Numbered from the stretch's first letter, positions 55,911 to 64,000 are shown. The stretch: DNA of 64,000 nucleotides from Nonomuraea montanisoli (GCF_013363975.1 NZ_JABWGN010000019.1:62001-126000); one strand, 5' to 3'. Made by a program: numbers and translations. Notes: a model not told the origin generated them from the sequence alone.

Positions 55911-57605
55911 ATGTCCCAGCTCAACCGGCGGCACTTCCTCGTCACCGGGTTAGCGGCGGGCGCCGCCGCGGCGCTCCCCGCGGGAGCCGCGCACGCGGAC
56001 CCCACCCCCTCTCCCGACCCCGCCGCCGAGACCGCCCAGTCCCTCGCCTCGCGCGGCCTGCGGACCGACCCGTTCACGCTGGGCGTCGCCTCGGGTGACC
56101 CGGACCACTCCGGTTTCGTGCTGTGGACCCGCCTGGCCCAGGAGCCGCTGGCCGAGGACGGCCTCGGCGGCATGCCGCAGCGCCCGTTCCCCGTGCAGTG
56201 GCAGATCTACGCCGACGAGAACGCCCGCCGGGTCGTGCGCGCGGGCGTCGCCGTGGCCGCGCCCGAGTGGGGGCACAGCGTCCACGTCGAGGTCGACCAC
56301 CTGAGCTCCGACCGCGACTACTGGTACCGCTTCCGCGTCGGCCCGTACGTCTCGCCCGTCGGCCGCGCCCGGACCGCGCCGCACCCCCTCGCCTACGGCG
56401 GCGGCCTGGCCATGGCGTTCGTCTCCTGCGCCCAGTACGAGCACGGCCTGTTCACCTCGTACCGGCGCCTGGCCGAGGAGCACCCCGACCTGGTGCTGCA
56501 CCTGGGCGACTACCAGTACGAGTACGCCCGCGACACCTACACGATCCCGGGCGGCAACGTCCGCGACCACGAGGGCCCCGAGACCGAGACGCTGGCCAAC
56601 TACCGCCAGCGCCACGCCCAGTACAAGGCCGACCCCGACCTGCAGGCCGCGCACGCCGCCGCGCCGTGGCTGGTCGTGTGGGACGACCACGAGCTGGACA
56701 ACAACTGGGCCGACGAGGTGCCCGAGAAGCCCGAGGTGCCGCAGCCGAACTTCCTGGCCCGCCGCGAGGCCGCCTTCCGCGCCTACTACGAGAACATGCC
56801 GCTGCGCCGCACCTCGATCCCGCGAGGCATCGACATGCAGCTCTACCGGCGGATCCGCTGGGGCCGGATGGCCACCTTCCACATGCTCGACACCCGTCAG
56901 TACCGCGACGACCAGGGCTGCGGCGACGGCTACCGCGACTGCCCGGCGGCCGTGGACCCCAACCGGTCGATCACCGGCGCCGAGCAGGAGGCGTGGCTGA
57001 TCGACGGGTTCCACAACTCCCGCGCCCACTGGGACATCCTCGGCCAGCAGGTCTTCTTCGCCCAGCGCGACAACAACGCCGGCCCGGCCAAGATCACCAG
57101 CATGGACGCCTGGGACGGCTACGTCGCCTCCCGCCAGCGCATCACCCAGGGCTGGATGGACGCCGGGGTCCGCAACCCGGTCGTCCTCACCGGCGACGTC
57201 CACGCCCACTGGGCCAGCGACCTCAAGCTGAACTACGACGACCCCACCGGGCCCACGGTCGGCTCCGAGCTGGTCGCCACCTCGATCACCACCGGCGGCG
57301 ACGGGGCCGACTCCGACCCCGCCTCCCAGCCGTTCCTCAAGATCAACCCGCACCTGAAGTTCTACAACAACCAGCGCGGCTACGTCCTGACGAAGATCGA
57401 GCGCGACGCGATCACGGCCGACTTCCGGGTCGTGCCGCAGGTCCGCACGCCGGGGGCCGAGGTCCACACCAAGGCCACGTTCGTGGTCGAGGACCGCGTG
57501 CCCGGCGTCCAGCAGACGTACCTGCGGCCGCTCGACCCGGCGGCGCGCACCCTCGGCGCCCCGTCGATCGAGGAGACGGTCCGTCTGGAGACCGAGCGTC
57601 CCTGA
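55911..57605 (+). CDS. phoD: Tat-exported PhoD-type alkaline phosphatase
   Basis: A 564-residue phosphodiesterase/phosphatase. The Tat signal has NRRHFLVTGLAAGAAAALPA and an AHA cleavage site. The N-terminal Ig-like domain (FTLGVASGDPDHSGFVLWTR) precedes the metallophosphatase core: MAFVSCAQYEHGLF, LVLHLGDYQYEYA, VVWDDHELDNNWAD, WDILGQQVFF and VVLTGDVHAHWASDLK. These carry the iron/calcium ligands of PhoD. It releases phosphate from organic esters outside the cell. A candidate PHO box lies upstream. It interrupts the pdxS-pdxT linkage with the next two genes. Confidence 0.94.
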   Translation: MSQLNRRHFLVTGLAAGAAAALPAGAAHADPTPSPDPAAETAQSLASRGLRTDPFTLGVASGDPDHSGFVLWTRLAQEPLAEDGLGGMPQRPFPVQWQIYADENARRVVRAGVAVAAPEWGHSVHVEVDHLSSDRDYWYRFRVGPYVSPVGRARTAPHPLAYGGGLAMAFVSCAQYEHGLFTSYRRLAEEHPDLVLHLGDYQYEYARDTYTIPGGNVRDHEGPETETLANYRQRHAQYKADPDLQAAHAAAPWLVVWDDHELDNNWADEVPEKPEVPQPNFLARREAAFRAYYENMPLRRTSIPRGIDMQLYRRIRWGRMATFHMLDTRQYRDDQGCGDGYRDCPAAVDPNRSITGAEQEAWLIDGFHNSRAHWDILGQQVFFAQRDNNAGPAKITSMDAWDGYVASRQRITQGWMDAGVRNPVVLTGDVHAHWASDLKLNYDDPTGPTVGSELVATSITTGGDGADSDPASQPFLKINPHLKFYNNQRGYVLTKIERDAITADFRVVPQVRTPGAEVHTKATFVVEDRVPGVQQTYLRPLDPAARTLGAPSIEETVRLETERP

Positions 57606-57638
57606 CCTGCACCTCCCGGCCGATGACGGCCTTCCGCC

Positions 57639-57702
57639 GAGCGGCGTCCACGTCACGTGGGCGCCGCTCTCGCGTACGCCGGCCCGGCTTCACCGGGCCG
57701 GC
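57639..57702 (+). terminator. Two tandem terminator hairpins after phoD
   Basis: First hairpin 57639-57669 (GAGCGGCG arm closing over CCACGT/ACGTGG); second 57678-57702, a 10-bp perfect stem GCCGGCCCGG with a CTTCA loop. Confidence 0.65.
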
Positions 57703-57721
57703 CTCGGCTTCACCCGGAATA

Positions 57722-57748
57722 TTAGCTCAGCTAAGTTAGTTGGGCTAA
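57722..57748 (+). promoter_or_regulatory. Two tandem MarR-type operators upstream of marR
   Basis: TTAGCTCAGCTAA (57722-57734) is a perfect 13-nt palindrome; TTAGTTGGGCTAA (57736-57748) is a weaker copy 14 bp on. TTAG-N5-CTAA is a known MarR-family operator form. The second copy ends 2 nt before the marR ATG, and no Shine-Dalgarno is present. Confidence 0.75.
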
Positions 57749-57750
57749 GT

Positions 57751-58200
57751 ATGACCGACCCCAGCGCTCCCGACCCCGGCGAGGCGGACCCGGGCGTGCT
57801 CGCCGAGGGCGTCTCCGCCGTCCTGCGCCACCTGGTCCTCCTGCTGAGGCGCACCACCGCGGGCCAGCCCGTCACCAGCCAGCAGTACGCCGTGCTCGGC
57901 TCCCTCGAACAGGGGCCCCGGCGGATGACCGAGCTGGCCGAGGAGCACGCCGTCCAGCTCCCCACCATGACCGTGCAGATCAACCGGCTGGAGGACGCCG
58001 GACTGGTCGCCCGCGGCGCCGACCCCGCCGACGCCCGCGTCAGGACCGTCGAGCTCACCGGGGAGGGCCGCGCCCGCCTGCTCGCCGTACGGCGGGCCAG
58101 GATCGCCCGCCTGGGCCAGGACCTCGAAGCCCTCACGGAGCGGGAGCGCGAGACGCTCGCCGCCGCCCTGCCCGTGCTGGCCAAGCTCGGCCGCACCTGA
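57751..58200 (+). CDS. MarR-family transcriptional regulator
   Basis: A 149-residue winged-helix regulator: SQQYAVLGSLEQGPRRMTEL, AVQLPTMTVQINRLEDAGLV (recognition helix) and ADARVRTVELTGEGRARL (wing). Tandem operators lie directly before its ATG, so it very likely represses its own transcription together with the MFS exporter gene that starts 64 nt after its stop. The inducer is unknown. Confidence 0.9.
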   Translation: MTDPSAPDPGEADPGVLAEGVSAVLRHLVLLLRRTTAGQPVTSQQYAVLGSLEQGPRRMTELAEEHAVQLPTMTVQINRLEDAGLVARGADPADARVRTVELTGEGRARLLAVRRARIARLGQDLEALTERERETLAAALPVLAKLGRT

Positions 58201-58264
58201 CCGCGCACCCATCGGTTACACCCGCGAATCCCGTTACACCCGCACGATCCGGAGAAGGAGCACC

Positions 58265-59476
58265 ATGTCATCCGGTGGCGGAATCCTGCGCCAGCCGACG
58301 TCCGTCTGGGCCACCGCGTTCGCCGCGGTCGTGGCCTTCATGGGCATCGGCCTCGTCGACCCGATCCTCCCGTCCATCGCCCTGGGCCTGAAGGCCACCC
58401 CCAGCGAGGTGTCGCTGCTGTTCACCAGCTACTTCCTGGTGACCGCCGTGGCCATGCTCGTCACCGGCTGGGTGTCCAGCCGCATCGGCGGCAAGCGCAC
58501 CCTGCTCGCCGGTCTGGCGCTCGTGGTCGTCTTCGCCGCGCTCGCCGGGACCTCCGGCAGCGTCGCCGAGCTCGTCGGCTTCCGCGCCGGCTGGGGTCTC
58601 GGCAACGCCCTGTTCGTCGCCACCGCCCTCGCCGTCATCGTCGGCGCGGCCAGCGGCGGCGCCGAGTCGGCCATCATCCTGTACGAGGCCGCCCTCGGCC
58701 TCGGCATCTCCGCCGGCCCCCTCGTCGGCGCGCTGCTCGGCGACTGGAACTGGCGCGCCCCCTTCTTCGGCACCGCCACCCTCATGGCCGCCGGCTTCGT
58801 GCTCATCGCCACGCTGCTGCGCGCCACGCCCACGCCCGCGGTCAGGACCAGGCTGAGCGCCCCCATCCGCGCCCTGGCCCACGGCGGCCTGTCCACCACG
58901 GCCTTCACCGCGCTGTTCTACAACTTCGCGTTCTTCACCGTGCTGGCCTTCACCCCGTTCATCCTCGGCATGTCGCCGTACGGCATCGGCGCCGTCTTCT
59001 TCGGCTGGGGCGTCTGCGTGGCCCTCGCCTCGGTCTTCGGCGCGCCGCCGCTGCAGCGCCGCATCGGCTCGGTGAACGTGCTCCACCTGGCCCTCGGCCT
59101 GCTCGCCGTGCTCCAGATCGGCATCGCCGTGTCGGCCGGAACGGGCGCCCGCGTCGGCGTCGTCGTCTGCACGATCCTGTCCGGAATCCCCATCGGCCTC
59201 AACAACACCGTCTTCACCGAGTCGGCCATGGAGGTCTCCGACGCGCCCCGGCCGGTCGCCTCCGCCGGCTACAACTTCGTCCGCTGGATGGGCGGCGCGC
59301 TGGCCCCGTTCGTCGCCACCAAGCTGGGCGAGGAGATCGGCGTCGCCGTGCCCTACGCCGCCGGCGCCGTCTGCTGCGCGATCGGCATGGCCGTGCTGTA
59401 CACGCGCCGCCACCACCTGCGCCCGCTGGCCCGCGTGGACCTCGACCACGGCGTCCGCGACGCGGCGCCCGCCTGA
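58265..59476 (+). CDS. MFS transporter, drug-efflux type
   Basis: A 403-residue 12-helix major facilitator. Motif A-like sequence is GWVSSRIGGKRTLLAGLALV after the second helix, and AALGLGISAGPLVGALLGDW carries the antiporter motif C (GxxxGPLxGG-like). Both suggest proton-driven export of hydrophobic compounds. The ATG has a strong GGAGAAGGAG. It forms an operon with the MarR gene. The 64-nt spacer contains two copies of GTTACACCCGC (near 58214 and 58232). Confidence 0.9.
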   Translation: MSSGGGILRQPTSVWATAFAAVVAFMGIGLVDPILPSIALGLKATPSEVSLLFTSYFLVTAVAMLVTGWVSSRIGGKRTLLAGLALVVVFAALAGTSGSVAELVGFRAGWGLGNALFVATALAVIVGAASGGAESAIILYEAALGLGISAGPLVGALLGDWNWRAPFFGTATLMAAGFVLIATLLRATPTPAVRTRLSAPIRALAHGGLSTTAFTALFYNFAFFTVLAFTPFILGMSPYGIGAVFFGWGVCVALASVFGAPPLQRRIGSVNVLHLALGLLAVLQIGIAVSAGTGARVGVVVCTILSGIPIGLNNTVFTESAMEVSDAPRPVASAGYNFVRWMGGALAPFVATKLGEEIGVAVPYAAGAVCCAIGMAVLYTRRHHLRPLARVDLDHGVRDAAPA

Positions 59477-59512
59477 TCCCATCCCCCGGGTCCCTGGGCA
59501 TCCCGGCGGAAG

Positions 59513-59532
59513 ACACCACCCCGCCGTGGTGT
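59513..59532 (+). terminator. Small hairpin between the MFS gene and pdxT
   Basis: ACACCAC and GTGGTGT pair with a 6-nt loop (59513-59532), followed by TGAATGAA; it lies 37 nt after the MFS stop. Confidence 0.45.
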
Positions 59533-59570
59533 TGAATGAACCGGACCCGCACCCCGACGGAAGGACGACC

Positions 59571-60212
59571 GTGCCCGTCACCGTGCCCGACAGCACGCCC
59601 GCCAGCGAGCCTGCCGACGCGCCCGCGAGCCGCCAGCCCACCGTCGGCGTGCTCGCCCTCCAGGGCGACGTCCGCGAGCACCTGCGCATGCTCACCGAGG
59701 CCGGCGCGCGAGCCGTCGCCGTACGCAGGCCCGCCGAGCTGGAGGCCGTCGACGGCCTCGTCGTCCCGGGCGGCGAGTCCACCACGATGTGGAAGCTCGC
59801 CGAGATCTTCGAGCTGCTCGAACCCCTGCGCATGCGGGTCAAGGCCGGCATGCCCGCCTACGGTTCCTGCGCGGGCATGATCATGCTGGCCGACCGCATC
59901 GAGGACGGCATCGCCGGCCAGCAGACCATCGGCGGCATCGACATGGTCGTCCGGCGCAACGCCTTCGGCCGTCAGGTCGACTCCTTCGAGGCCGACCTCG
60001 ACTTCGCGGGGGAGGACGTGCACGCGGTGTTCATCCGCGCTCCGTGGGTCGAATCGGTCGGCCCGGACGTCGACGTGCTGGGCAGGGCCCAGCCTGGGGA
60101 TAGGATCGTCGCGGTCCGTCAAGGGCCGTTGCTCGCGACCTCGTTCCACCCGGAGCTCACGGGGGACACGCGGGTGCACCGATACTTCGTAGACATGGTG
60201 AGGGAGCTCTAG
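59571..60212 (+). CDS. pdxT: Pyridoxal 5'-phosphate synthase glutaminase subunit PdxT
   Basis: A 213-residue class I glutamine amidotransferase: TVGVLALQGDVREHLRML, GLVVPGGESTTMWKL, the nucleophile in YGSCAGMIML, and the His-Glu pair in SFHPEL. It supplies ammonia to PdxS. An N-terminal 24-residue Pro/Ala/Ser extension precedes the usual start. GTG 59571 follows GGAAGGA; GTG 59526 in frame is unlikely. yebC starts 3 nt after the stop, the same pair as in mycobacteria. Confidence 0.96.
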   Translation: MPVTVPDSTPASEPADAPASRQPTVGVLALQGDVREHLRMLTEAGARAVAVRRPAELEAVDGLVVPGGESTTMWKLAEIFELLEPLRMRVKAGMPAYGSCAGMIMLADRIEDGIAGQQTIGGIDMVVRRNAFGRQVDSFEADLDFAGEDVHAVFIRAPWVESVGPDVDVLGRAQPGDRIVAVRQGPLLATSFHPELTGDTRVHRYFVDMVREL

Positions 60213-60215
60213 GTA

Positions 60216-60968
60216 ATGTCCGGCCACTCCAAATGGGCGACGACGAAGCACAAGAAGGCCGCGCTCGACGCCAAGCGCGGCAAGCTGTTCGCGAAGCTCA
60301 TCAAGAACATCGAGGTGGCGGCCCGGACCGGTGGCCCTGACCCCGACGCCAACCCCACCCTCTTCGACGCCATCTTCAAGGCGAAGAAGAACTCCGTGCC
60401 CAACGACAACATCGAGCGGGCCCGCAAGCGCGGCGGCGGCCTCGAAGCCGGTGGCGCCGACTGGCAGACCATCATGTACGAGGGCTACGCGCCCGGCGGC
60501 GTCGCGGTGCTCATCGAGTGCCTCACCGACAACCGCAACCGCGCCGCCTCCGAGGTCCGCGTCGCGCTGACCCGCAACGGCGGCTCGCTGGCCGACCCCG
60601 GCTCGGTGTCCTACATGTTCAACCGCAAGGGCGTCGTCATCGTCCCCAAGAACGGCCTCGACGAGGACACCGTCCTCATGGCCGTCCTCGACGCGGGCGC
60701 CGAGGAGGTCAACGACCTCGGCGACTCCTTCGAGGTCGTCTCCGAGGCCGGCGACCTCGTCCCGGTGCGCAAGGCGCTCCAGGAGGCCGGCATCGACTAC
60801 GACTCGGCCGACTCCAACTTCATGCCGACCATGACGGTGCCGCTCGACGAGGACGGCGCCCGCAAGGTGTTCCGCCTCATCGACGCGCTGGAGGACAGCG
60901 ACGACGTGCAGAACGTCTTCGCCAACTTCGACGTCTCCGACGAGGTCATGGAGAAGCTGGAGGCCTGA
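60216..60968 (+). CDS. yebC: YebC/PmpR-family regulator
   Basis: A 250-residue protein of normal family length: MSGHSKWATTKHKKAALDAK start, KNSVPNDNIERARKRG, IMYEGYAPGGVAVLIECLTD and LADPGSVSYMFNRKG. YebC proteins were described as transcription factors, and more recent work links members to translation through proline-rich stretches. The pdxT-yebC linkage is conserved in actinobacteria; ruvC, the usual next gene, is not found here. Confidence 0.95.
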   Translation: MSGHSKWATTKHKKAALDAKRGKLFAKLIKNIEVAARTGGPDPDANPTLFDAIFKAKKNSVPNDNIERARKRGGGLEAGGADWQTIMYEGYAPGGVAVLIECLTDNRNRAASEVRVALTRNGGSLADPGSVSYMFNRKGVVIVPKNGLDEDTVLMAVLDAGAEEVNDLGDSFEVVSEAGDLVPVRKALQEAGIDYDSADSNFMPTMTVPLDEDGARKVFRLIDALEDSDDVQNVFANFDVSDEVMEKLEA

Positions 60969-60991
60969 GCCTCCCGGCTCCCCTCCTCCCG

Positions 60992-61016
60992 GGCCGCCTC
61001 CTCTGTGGGGGCGGCC
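60992..61016 (+). terminator. yebC terminator
   Basis: GGCCGCC (60992-60998) pairs with GGCGGCC (61010-61016) 23 nt after the yebC stop. Confidence 0.5.
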
Positions 61017-61080
61017 TGCGGCATGCCGCCAGGAGACGCTCCCGCGGCCCCGGTGCGTGCGGGGCGCTCCACGATCGGCG

Positions 61081-61086
61081 TAGGGT
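61081..61086 (+). promoter_or_regulatory. -10 box (TAGGGT) for the fused permease gene
   Basis: TAGGGT ends 8 nt before GTG 61095. With no Shine-Dalgarno upstream of the GTG, a leaderless message is likely. Confidence 0.5.
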
Positions 61087-61094
61087 CGTGGGAC

Positions 61095-62906
61095 GTGACC
61101 TCCGACAGCCTTCCCCGACCCCCGTCGTCCGCGCTCGGCTGGGTGCTCCTCATGCCGGCCGGGCTCGGGATGCTGATCTCGCTGCTCCTGCCCACCGTCC
61201 AGACGATCCGGCTCAGCCTGGAGTCGGGCGGTTCGCTCACGCCCCGTAAGTTCGTGGGCCTGGACAACTACGTCCAGCTCACCGGCGCGGGGGAGATCTG
61301 GACGGCGCTGGGGTTCAGCCTGTCGCTGGTGCTCATGCCGCTGCTGGTCGCGCTGATCGCCGGGCCGCTGCTGGCGTTCGCGCTCGACCGGGCCGGCACC
61401 TGGCCGCGGCGCGCGGGCCTGGTCGTGCTGTCGCTGGCGCCCGTGGTCTTCTCGCCGACGGCCGTCGCCGTCTCCTGGCTGTACGGGCTCAGGCCCGGCG
61501 CGTCCGGCCCGGTCACCCTCGCCACCATGCTCCGCGACCCGGCCACGGCGCCCTCCGGCCTGCGGCTGATCGTCGCCGCGGCCACGTTCGGCGTCGTGTG
61601 CGCGCTCGCGGTGATGGCGTTCCTGCCGGCGCTGCGCGGCGGCGCCGTGACCCGCAGCATGATCGCCGTGGGCGTCGTCGTGGCGCTCGCCACACTCGCG
61701 GCCGGCCTCCAGACGTTCACGCTGTCCGCGCTCCTGACGGGCGGCACGCGTCCCGGGGGCGCGCAGACGCTGGCGGGCATGCAGTACACCCAGGCGTTCG
61801 TCCAGGGGCGGCCGGGCATGGGCGCGGCGGTGGCCACGCTGACGGGGCTCATCCTGGGCGTGCTCGGCCTCGTGGCCGCGGTCGTCGTGGTGGCGGCCGG
61901 GGTGCGGCTCTGGGTCGCCCCGGGGGGCGAGAGCGTCTCCGGGGAGCCGTACGAGCCGGCGGAGGACACCGCCCCGCGCCAGGCCGTCCCGGCGGCGGGC
62001 GGGCACGGGTTCGGGCCGGGCGGCGCCGGGGGTGGCGTGGCGTACGGGGCGGCGATGCCCGTCCCGGGCACGGAGCAGCCGGTGCCGTACGAGGCGCACC
62101 CGGGCACCATGGGCACGCCGGGAAGCGGCGCGCCGGAGAGCGGCGGGCGGGGAGTCTCGGTCGCCGGGCGGGCCGCGGGCATCGCCGCCCTGGTCGCCTA
62201 CGCCGCCGCCGCCCTCGTCCTCACCTGGCCGTGGCTCGCGGCTCTCACCCGGCCCTCCTCCGGGCCCGCCGGCCTGGCCACCCACGTCAACACGTGGGTT
62301 CCCGCCGTCGTCGGCGCCCTGGTCTCGGTGGGCGTCGCCTACCTGGGCGCGCTGGGCATCGGCGGGCTGCGGCCGCTCGGCCGCCGCAGCGAGTGGCTGC
62401 TCCTGCTGTTCGCGCCCTGGCTGTTCGTCGGGGTCGGGCCGCTCGGCGTGGCCGGCTGGACCGACATGCGCAACCTGGGGCTGATCGACACCTTCGTCGC
62501 CCTCGTGCCGCCCGTGCTGGTCAGCGTCCCCTGCCTGTTCCTGCTCACGCTGCTGTGCAAGGGCCTGGCCGAGCGGTCCGGAGGCGACTTCGTCGGCGGA
62601 GTCGTCAGGCCCTCCCTGCCCATGGCGGGCATCCTCGCGCTCGTCGTCACCCTGCTCAACGGCCAGGACCTCCTCTGGCCGCTCCTCGTCGTCCACGACC
62701 CCGGCCTGACCACCGCGCCGGCCACCCAGTTCCTCCAGCTCCGCCAGTACGGCGGCTGGCCCTCCGCCGGCCTGTCCACGCCGCTGCCGGTGATCCTGAT
62801 CGCCCTGCTCGCGGCGGGGGCCGCCCAGCTCCTCTACCTCCACCGGCTGGCGCTGCGCGCCGGGGCGCCGGGGGCCGGCGCGCGCAACCCCGCCCCGGCT
62901 GCGTAG
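61095..62906 (+). CDS. Fused MalF/MalG-like ABC permease lacking EAA loops
   Basis: A 603-residue membrane protein joining two sugar-ABC-permease halves. The first (residues 14-270) has MalF-like features: GWVLLMPAGLGMLISLLLPT, GLDNYVQLTGAGEIWTALGF and LQTFTLSALLTGG. A Gly/Pro-rich linker (about 277-355) leads to a MalG-like half with MRNLGLIDTFVALVPPVLV and LLNGQDLLWPLLVV. The cytoplasmic EAA loop that docks the ATPase is missing from both halves. No ATPase or binding-protein gene is adjacent. It could be a remodelled orphan with a new role. GTG 61095 is chosen on the -10 spacing; ATG 61005 is in frame. Confidence 0.75.
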   Translation: MTSDSLPRPPSSALGWVLLMPAGLGMLISLLLPTVQTIRLSLESGGSLTPRKFVGLDNYVQLTGAGEIWTALGFSLSLVLMPLLVALIAGPLLAFALDRAGTWPRRAGLVVLSLAPVVFSPTAVAVSWLYGLRPGASGPVTLATMLRDPATAPSGLRLIVAAATFGVVCALAVMAFLPALRGGAVTRSMIAVGVVVALATLAAGLQTFTLSALLTGGTRPGGAQTLAGMQYTQAFVQGRPGMGAAVATLTGLILGVLGLVAAVVVVAAGVRLWVAPGGESVSGEPYEPAEDTAPRQAVPAAGGHGFGPGGAGGGVAYGAAMPVPGTEQPVPYEAHPGTMGTPGSGAPESGGRGVSVAGRAAGIAALVAYAAAALVLTWPWLAALTRPSSGPAGLATHVNTWVPAVVGALVSVGVAYLGALGIGGLRPLGRRSEWLLLLFAPWLFVGVGPLGVAGWTDMRNLGLIDTFVALVPPVLVSVPCLFLLTLLCKGLAERSGGDFVGGVVRPSLPMAGILALVVTLLNGQDLLWPLLVVHDPGLTTAPATQFLQLRQYGGWPSAGLSTPLPVILIALLAAGAAQLLYLHRLALRAGAPGAGARNPAPAA

Positions 62907-62909
62907 GTT
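62904..62909 (+). promoter_or_regulatory. -10 box (TAGGTT) overlapping the permease stop codon
   Basis: TAGGTT includes the TAG stop of the permease gene and ends 8 nt before GTG 62918, again fitting a leaderless transcript. Confidence 0.5.
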
Positions 62910-62917
62910 GTCACCTT

Positions 62918-64000
62918 GTGGAGATTCGCGACCTGACCACCGACGACTACGACGACCTGTTGGACGTCCGCCGACGCTCGTTCGGGCCGGTACCTCCGGC
63001 CGAGCGCGAGAGCTGGCGCGCCCTCGTCCTCCCCGCCCTGAACGAGGGCCGCTACCTGGGCGTGTTCGAGGGCTCCCGGCTGGCCGGCGCGGCCCGGGTG
63101 CGGGCGTTCACCCAGTGGTGGCACGGCCGGCCGCAGCCCCTGGCGGGCGTGGCCGGCGTCACCGTCAACCCCGAGTACCGAGGGAAGGGCGTCGGCACGC
63201 GGCTCATGCGCGCCGTCGTCGAGCGGGCCGCCGGCCTGGGCGACGCGGTCTCCGCGCTCTACCCGGCCACCACCCCCGTCTACCGCGCCACCGGGTACGA
63301 GCACGCCGGCGCCCGGCACCTGGTCACCATCCCCACCGAGGCGTTGCGCGAGATCCGGCCGTCCGGCGACGTGCCGGTGCGCCGCATGGGCGCCGGTGAC
63401 GCGGCGGAGGTCGTCGCGCTGCTGCACCGCCTGCACGGCGCGGCCCGTTCCTCCGGCCCGATCTCCTGGGACGAGCGCACCTGGGCCCACTGGCTGTCCC
63501 AGGAGGACGACTTCCTCTACCTGGCCCCCGACGGCTACGCCGTCTACCGCTGGGACGGCGACCGCATGCGCGTCGACAACCTCGTCGCCGGCTCGCCGGA
63601 GACCGCCCGGGCCCTGTGGTCGCTGGTCGGCTCCGCCTCCTCCGTCACCAAGACCGTCCTGGCCGTGGTCGCCCCGGACGACCCGGTCCTGTGGCTGCTG
63701 CGCGAACGCTCGGAGGAGCGGCTCACGGCGGTGCGCTGGATGTTCCGGGTCGTCGACGTGGAGGCGGCGGTGGAGCGCAGGGGCTTCCCGCCCGGGGCGG
63801 CGCTGGACGCCACCGTCGAGGTCGAGGACACCGTACGCGCCGGCAACACGGGGCGGTGGCGGCTCACGGTCGCGGACGGCAAGGGCACGGCCACGGCGCT
63901 CCCGGCCGGCGCGGGCTCCTTCGCCGGGCCCCGGCTGGGGATCAACGGGCTGTCCGCGCTCTACGCGGGGGTCCCGACGGTCACGCTGCGCCGCAGCGGC
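62918..64000 (+). CDS. Eis-type GNAT N-acetyltransferase (3' end outside window)
   Basis: At least 361 residues; the frame is open to the window end. The first GNAT domain has VAGVTVNPEYRGKGVGTRLM, the acetyl-CoA loop, and TTPVYRATGYEHAG. A second GNAT-like domain (SSGPISWDERTWAHWLSQED) and the start of an SCP2-like domain follow, the three-domain layout of the Eis family. Eis of Mycobacterium acetylates aminoglycosides and other amines; the substrate here is unknown. GTG 62918 is 8 nt after a TAGGTT box. The expected length is about 400, so little is missing. Confidence 0.88.
   Translation, partial: MEIRDLTTDDYDDLLDVRRRSFGPVPPAERESWRALVLPALNEGRYLGVFEGSRLAGAARVRAFTQWWHGRPQPLAGVAGVTVNPEYRGKGVGTRLMRAVVERAAGLGDAVSALYPATTPVYRATGYEHAGARHLVTIPTEALREIRPSGDVPVRRMGAGDAAEVVALLHRLHGAARSSGPISWDERTWAHWLSQEDDFLYLAPDGYAVYRWDGDRMRVDNLVAGSPETARALWSLVGSASSVTKTVLAVVAPDDPVLWLLRERSEERLTAVRWMFRVVDVEAAVERRGFPPGAALDATVEVEDTVRAGNTGRWRLTVADGKGTATALPAGAGSFAGPRLGINGLSALYAGVPTVTLRRSG

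Overview
The window is chromosomal DNA of a very GC-rich, spore-forming actinomycete. An SsgA-family sporulation regulator, phosphatidylinositol and PI-mannoside synthesis genes (PI-phosphate synthase, PatA and PimA types), two LLM-class (flavin/F420-type) oxidoreductases, the Gly-Cys-Val tRNA cluster, frequent GTG starts and tight ATGA/GTGA gene overlaps all fit this. Streptosporangiales (a Nonomuraea-like genus) is my best guess, but that is inference.

Layout. 1-8.8 kb: an L-rhamnose operon (ABC importer, mutarotase, isomerase, bifunctional aldolase/dehydrogenase) followed by a fucose/arabinose-isomerase-like gene. 8.9-12.7 kb: a secreted beta-propeller protein, a GH46 chitosanase with a 31-nt operator palindrome, and an FMN reductase/LLM oxidoreductase pair. 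12.8-15.7 kb: an uncharacterised operon of a leucine-rich-repeat protein and a 2-oxoglutarate/Fe(II) oxygenase-like protein. 16.3-22.4 kb: an NAD(P)-binding protein, a His-rich membrane-anchored protein and a heterodimeric ABC exporter. 22.7-23.0 kb: tRNA-Gly, tRNA-Cys and tRNA-Val. 23-30.2 kb: a DinB-like protein, an ArsR regulator with histidine ammonia-lyase, a dehydrogenase-Rid fusion divergent from a LysR regulator with an internal repeat insertion, and pabB/pabC-type genes. 30.2-33.7 kb: an LVIVD lipoprotein divergent from a DUF305 lipoprotein, a SnoaL-like protein, the SsgA-family gene and tRNA-Val(CAC). 34-34.7 kb: the wreck of a sugar ABC transporter operon. 34.9-43.4 kb: a P450, a HAD phosphatase with DUF4031, an HD protein, DUF2786 and membrane proteins, phosphoglucomutase, an LLM oxidoreductase and a GH25 lysozyme. 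43.5-53.4 kb: thrS, a HIT protein, pgsA, patA and pimA, in the order known from mycobacteria but interrupted by two opposite-strand genes. 53.4-64 kb: a DUF3048 lipoprotein, pdxS, a Tat-exported PhoD phosphatase, a MarR-MFS pair, pdxT, yebC, a fused ABC permease and a truncated Eis-type acetyltransferase.

Two themes recur. First, short degenerate tandem arrays (14-34 bp units) sit at gene ends, often including the stop codon, and similar repeats lie inside coding sequence (30-bp units in the LysR gene, a 42-bp spaced duplication in the HD gene) and in a chain of 8-codon mini-ORFs at the start of the rhamnose permease. Second, several genes start 7-9 nt after a TANNNT box, suggesting leaderless mRNAs. 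No insertion sequences, prophage or CRISPR arrays were seen.
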